9,295 bases of DNA from JBDHXE01 sp039810525 (GTDB lineage: Bacteria; Bacteroidota; Ignavibacteria; Kapaibacteriales; UBA2268), in assembly GCA_039810525.1 (NCBI GenBank), contig JBDHXE010000090.1, forward strand, positions 1-9,295, written 5' to 3'. Shown in pieces: positions 6,463 through 9,295 of the stretch. How positions within the stretch are numbered: position 1 is the first letter of the stretch; each line of letters begins with the position of its first letter. A model generated the notes under the pieces. The model was not told the DNA's origin. It searched no databases and worked only from the letters and a program-made list of their open reading frames with translations. The position numbers and the translations under genes were made by a program.

Positions 6463-7848
6463 ATGCTGTTTAATAATGTTCCATGGGCAGAACCTTACAA
6501 AATTAAAGTTGTAGAACCTTTAAAAATGACCTCAAAAGAGCATAGAGAGCAAGCTATTGCAGAAGCAGGCTATAATACTTTCCTTTTAAGATCAGAAGAT
6601 GTTTATATAGATTTACTAACAGACAGCGGTACCAATGCTATGAGCGATGCTCAATGGGCAGGTATGATGCTTGGAGATGAAGCCTATGCAGGCTCCAAAA
6701 ATTACTATCATCTTGAAGATGCTGTTCGCAAATACTACGGATACAAGTACTTAGTACCTACTCACCAAGGGAGAGGTGCAGAGCACATGCTATCTCAAAC
6801 ACTTATTAAACCCGGAGATTATGTACCCGGTAATATGTATTTTACTACTACACGCTTCCATCAAGAAAAAGCAGGTGCTACATTTATAGATGTAATTATT
6901 GATGAAGCCCACGATACATTGTCCGAACATCCTTTCAAAGGAAATGTAGATATTCAAAAATTTGAAGATCTAATAAAGAAAGTAGGAGCCGACAAAATAC
7001 CATATATCACTATCGGGGTTACAGTTAATATGGCCGGTGGGCAACCAGTATCTATGGCAAATTTGAGAGCAGTTCATGATTTAGCTCATAAACATGGTAT
7101 TAAGGTAATCTTAGACGCTACTCGTGGTGTAGAAAATGCCTATTTTATTCAGCAAAGAGAAGATGGATACTCTAATAAGTCAGTTGCAGAAATATTATTT
7201 GAAATGGCATCTTATACCGATGGTGCTACTATGAGCGGCAAAAAAGATCTTTTAGTTAATATTGGTGGCTTTGTTGCCGTAAATGATCAAGATGTATTCG
7301 AAGAATTACGCAATATGGTAGTAGTATATGAAGGATTGCATACTTATGGCGGTTTGGCTGGTCGAGATATGGAAGCTATGGCAATTGGTTTAGCTGAATC
7401 TGTGCAAGATGAAAATATCAAAGCTCGTGTTGGTCAGGTAGAATATCTTGGTAATTTGCTAGACAAAGTAGGAATACCATTTGTAAAACCAGCAGGTGGC
7501 CATGCAATATTCCTTGATGCTAAAAGATTTTACCCTCAAATACCACAAGAAGAATACCCTGCACAAGTATTAGCCGCAGATTTATATGTAGAATCAGGAG
7601 TTAGATCAATGGAACGCGGTATAGTAAGTGCAGGCAGAAATAAAGAAACTGGTGAGAACTATAAGCCTAAATTAGAATTAGTTAGACTTACATTACCACG
7701 TAGAGTATATACCCAATCGCACCTCGATTTTGTAGCATATAATATAGAAAAACTGTTTAATCATCGTGAAACTGCCAAAGGATTAAAAATGGTATATGAA
7801 CCGAAATATCTACGATTTTTCCAAGCTAGATTTGAAAGAATCAAATAA
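6463..7848 (+). CDS. tpl: Tyrosine phenol-lyase (beta-tyrosinase, PLP-dependent)
   Basis: This 461-residue cytosolic enzyme cleaves L-tyrosine to phenol, pyruvate and ammonia (EC 4.1.99.2). The family is fold-type I PLP enzymes, shared with tryptophanase. By comparison with Citrobacter TPL (numbering +4), the PLP lysine is K261 in SGKKD, and cofactor or substrate residues are Y75, R104, N189, D218, R221 and R408. Residues that separate TPL from tryptophanase are TPL-like: T128 in YFTTTR (Asp in TnaA), R385 in MERG (Ile in TnaA) and F452 in LRFF (His in TnaA). L292 and H293 replace the usual Met-Pro in the YEGMP loop. GGAG at 6454-6457, 5 nt before the ATG, supports the start. It has its own promoter and terminator. 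There is no adjacent permease or TyrR-like gene. Tryptophanase is the main alternative; the residues argue against it. Confidence 0.93.
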   Translation: MLFNNVPWAEPYKIKVVEPLKMTSKEHREQAIAEAGYNTFLLRSEDVYIDLLTDSGTNAMSDAQWAGMMLGDEAYAGSKNYYHLEDAVRKYYGYKYLVPTHQGRGAEHMLSQTLIKPGDYVPGNMYFTTTRFHQEKAGATFIDVIIDEAHDTLSEHPFKGNVDIQKFEDLIKKVGADKIPYITIGVTVNMAGGQPVSMANLRAVHDLAHKHGIKVILDATRGVENAYFIQQREDGYSNKSVAEILFEMASYTDGATMSGKKDLLVNIGGFVAVNDQDVFEELRNMVVVYEGLHTYGGLAGRDMEAMAIGLAESVQDENIKARVGQVEYLGNLLDKVGIPFVKPAGGHAIFLDAKRFYPQIPQEEYPAQVLAADLYVESGVRSMERGIVSAGRNKETGENYKPKLELVRLTLPRRVYTQSHLDFVAYNIEKLFNHRETAKGLKMVYEPKYLRFFQARFERIK

Positions 7849-7875
7849 CTAAATTTAAAATATTTCAATTAACTT

Positions 7876-7916
7876 AAGGTTGCTAATTTATAATAATTTA
7901 TAATTGCAACCTTTTT
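7876..7916 (+). terminator. Intrinsic terminator of tpl
   Basis: An 8-bp stem, AAGGTTGC (7876-7883) with GCAACCTT (7906-7913), encloses an AT-rich 22-nt loop that can pair further (AATT/AATT next to a one-base bulge). It is followed by a T run (7912-7916). It begins 27 bp after the tpl stop codon. Confidence 0.78.
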
Positions 7917-7940
7917 CATTATAAAAAATAAAGTAAATAG

Positions 7941-7971
7941 TTTGCTATGTCATAATAATTGATTAATTTAA
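7941..7971 (+). promoter_or_regulatory. Candidate promoter of the EF-G-like gene
   Basis: TTTG (7941-7944) is followed after 19 nt by TAATTTAA (7964-7971), which keeps TA and the first two T of TAnnTTTG but has AA at the end. It lies between the tpl terminator and the next start codon, giving a leader of about 40 nt. Position and spacing fit, but the -7 match is poor. Confidence 0.3.
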
Positions 7972-8019
7972 GAATTATTTTTTACGAAATTTATAATAAT
8001 TTGTTTTGGAGTATAATTA

Positions 8020-9295
8020 ATGAAAATCTATGAGACAAAGAATATAAGAAACCTTGCGATAGTGGGTCATGCTGGTTCGGGTAAAACTACTTTATCCGAA
8101 GCTATTTTGTTTCAATCTGGTGCTATTACTAGAAGAGGTAATATAGAAGATAGAAATACAACATCAGATTATAATGAAATAGAGCACGAACGCGGTTCAT
8201 CTGTATTTTCTACACCTATGTATGCAGAATTTGATAATATAAAAATCAATATTATTGATACGCCGGGCTACGATGACTATATAGGAGAAATGATAGCATC
8301 TCAATATGTTTGCGAATCAACTGCTATTATATTAAATGCTGCCAATACAATTGAAGTAGGTGCTGAAAATGGAATGTACTATGCTGAGAAATTTGAAAAG
8401 CCTACTTTCTTTATTATAAATAAAATTGATAATGAACAATCGAGATTCGATGAATTAGTGCAAGAACTCAAAACCCAATATGGTTCTAAAACAACATTAT
8501 TTCAATTCCCACTTAATCCGGGAAACTCTTTTGATTCGATAATAGATTTAATATTAATGAAGACTGTGAACTATAATGGTAGTCAAGAGCCACAATATGG
8601 GGATATACCTGCTTCTTTGCTGTCAAAAGTAGAATCATTAAGAAATGAATTGATAGAATCGATAGCTGAGAGCGACGAAAATCTAATGAATATCTATTTT
8701 GAAGAAGGATCTTTGACTAACGACCAAATTAATAAAGGTTTAAAAAATGCCTTTGCAAAAAGAGAAATATACCCTATTTTCTGTGCATCTGGAAAAAATT
8801 TCGTTGGTATTAAAGGAATTATTGACTTCATAATTAATACTACCCCTAATCCTTCTGAGCTACCTATGCCAGTTGAAGAAGGAAGTGTAAAAGTAAATTG
8901 CGACCCAAATTCTAAATTGTCATTATTTATTTTCAAAATGTTTTCTGATTCAAGACTTGGAGATTTGACATTTTTTAAAGTAAAATCTGGCAAAATTCAT
9001 TCAGGTATAGATATGGTCAATGAGACCAAAGGCTCTTCAGAAAGATTTGGTGGTGTATATGTAGTAAATGGCAAAAAACGTGATGAAATTAATGAATTAT
9101 TAGCTGGAGATATAGGCGCTACTGTAAAACTTAAGTCTGCATTTATCAATGATACTATACATGAAAAAGGATTTAATGTTAAATTTAAGCCAATAGAATA
9201 CCCTAACCCTAAAATTAGAACTGCAATAGTACCAAAAATTAAAGGAGAAGAAGAAAAAGTAGGTTTAGGGCTCAACTCATTATACCAAGAAGATC
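8020..9295 (+). CDS. fusA2: Elongation factor G-like GTPase (EF-G-2 type), N-terminal 425 codons
   Basis: This is a translational GTPase of the EF-G superfamily, resembling EF-G-2 (Thermus type) rather than canonical FusA. Its cellular role is not well defined and action at the ribosome is inferred. The reading frame is open to the window end, so the 3' part is missing; relatives are about 660-700 residues. Visible are G1 GHAGSGKT (16-23), a switch I remnant EHERGSSV (55-62), G3 DTPGY (80-84), G4 NKID (134-137) and a G5-like CASGKN (255-260). Domain II begins near 295 (LFIFKMFSDSRLGDLTFFKVKSG), and the start of domain III near 395-425 contains IRTAIVPKIKGEEEKVGLGL. Canonical EF-G has AHIDAGKT, RGIT and DTPGH. 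GGAG at 8008-8011, 8 nt before the ATG, supports the start. It is likely transcribed alone from the gap after the tpl terminator. Confidence 0.9.
   Translation, partial: MKIYETKNIRNLAIVGHAGSGKTTLSEAILFQSGAITRRGNIEDRNTTSDYNEIEHERGSSVFSTPMYAEFDNIKINIIDTPGYDDYIGEMIASQYVCESTAIILNAANTIEVGAENGMYYAEKFEKPTFFIINKIDNEQSRFDELVQELKTQYGSKTTLFQFPLNPGNSFDSIIDLILMKTVNYNGSQEPQYGDIPASLLSKVESLRNELIESIAESDENLMNIYFEEGSLTNDQINKGLKNAFAKREIYPIFCASGKNFVGIKGIIDFIINTTPNPSELPMPVEEGSVKVNCDPNSKLSLFIFKMFSDSRLGDLTFFKVKSGKIHSGIDMVNETKGSSERFGGVYVVNGKKRDEINELLAGDIGATVKLKSAFINDTIHEKGFNVKFKPIEYPNPKIRTAIVPKIKGEEEKVGLGLNSLYQED

Noticed and set aside
6463..7848. Tryptophanase (tnaA) as the identity of the lyase
   Set aside because: The positions that distinguish the two enzymes (T128, R385, F452) all carry the tyrosine phenol-lyase residue, and overall similarity to Citrobacter TPL is visibly higher than to E. 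coli TnaA.
8694..9275. Two minus-strand open frames (8694-8993 and 8997-9275) opposite the EF-G-like gene
   Set aside because: The plus-strand frame is continuous and clearly EF-G-like throughout; these are antisense shadows.
1..9295. A novel defence, mobile or biosynthetic system spanning several genes
   Set aside because: The genes are mostly well-known housekeeping or metabolic families in separate transcription units. There are no integrases, transposases, direct-repeat arrays or toxin-antitoxin pairs.

Overview
This is an AT-rich bacterial window holding six protein-coding genes. The GroEL sequence (for example its YREGLKN/DLKRGID stretch), the EF-G-2 type GTPase, the secreted thioredoxin/propeller-like protein and one clear TTTG-N20-TAnnTTTG promoter all point to the Bacteroidota/Chlorobiota (FCB) group. 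An Ignavibacteria- or Kapabacteria-like lineage seems more likely than Bacteroides proper, but that placement is an inference from remembered family sequences.

Left part (1-2346, minus strand): a heat-shock chaperonin operon in the order groES-groEL. It has a perfect CIRCE operator upstream of groES, a 26-bp gap between the genes and a strong intrinsic terminator after groEL. A short GC-rich palindrome lies beyond the terminator at the window edge.

Middle (2347-6242): two divergent genes separated by about 210 bp of very AT-rich DNA. On the minus strand is a 507-residue exported protein with a CxxC thioredoxin-like N-terminal domain and a probable beta-propeller C-terminal part. On the plus strand is a 696-residue PrkA/YeaG-family AAA+ protein, followed by a terminator. 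The shared intergenic region contains three copies of an 8-bp box (TCTAAATA, in +/-/+ orientation) beside a candidate promoter for the minus-strand gene. The usual PrkA partners (YeaH/YhbH, SpoVR/YcgB) are not next to it.

Right part (6243-9295, plus strand): a tyrosine phenol-lyase gene with its own well-formed Bacteroidota-type promoter and terminator, then the first 425 codons of an EF-G-2-like translational GTPase that runs off the window. Apart from groES-groEL, each gene appears to be its own transcription unit, and I see no shared pathway among them. No gene-free stretch exceeds 300 bases (the longest, 6174-6462, holds the prkA terminator and the tpl promoter). I see no RNA gene, transposon, CRISPR array or phage feature. 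This is largely an ordinary chromosomal region; the points worth a second look are the divergent intergenic boxes, the thioredoxin-propeller protein, the isolated PrkA, and the active-site residues of the lyase and the GTPase.
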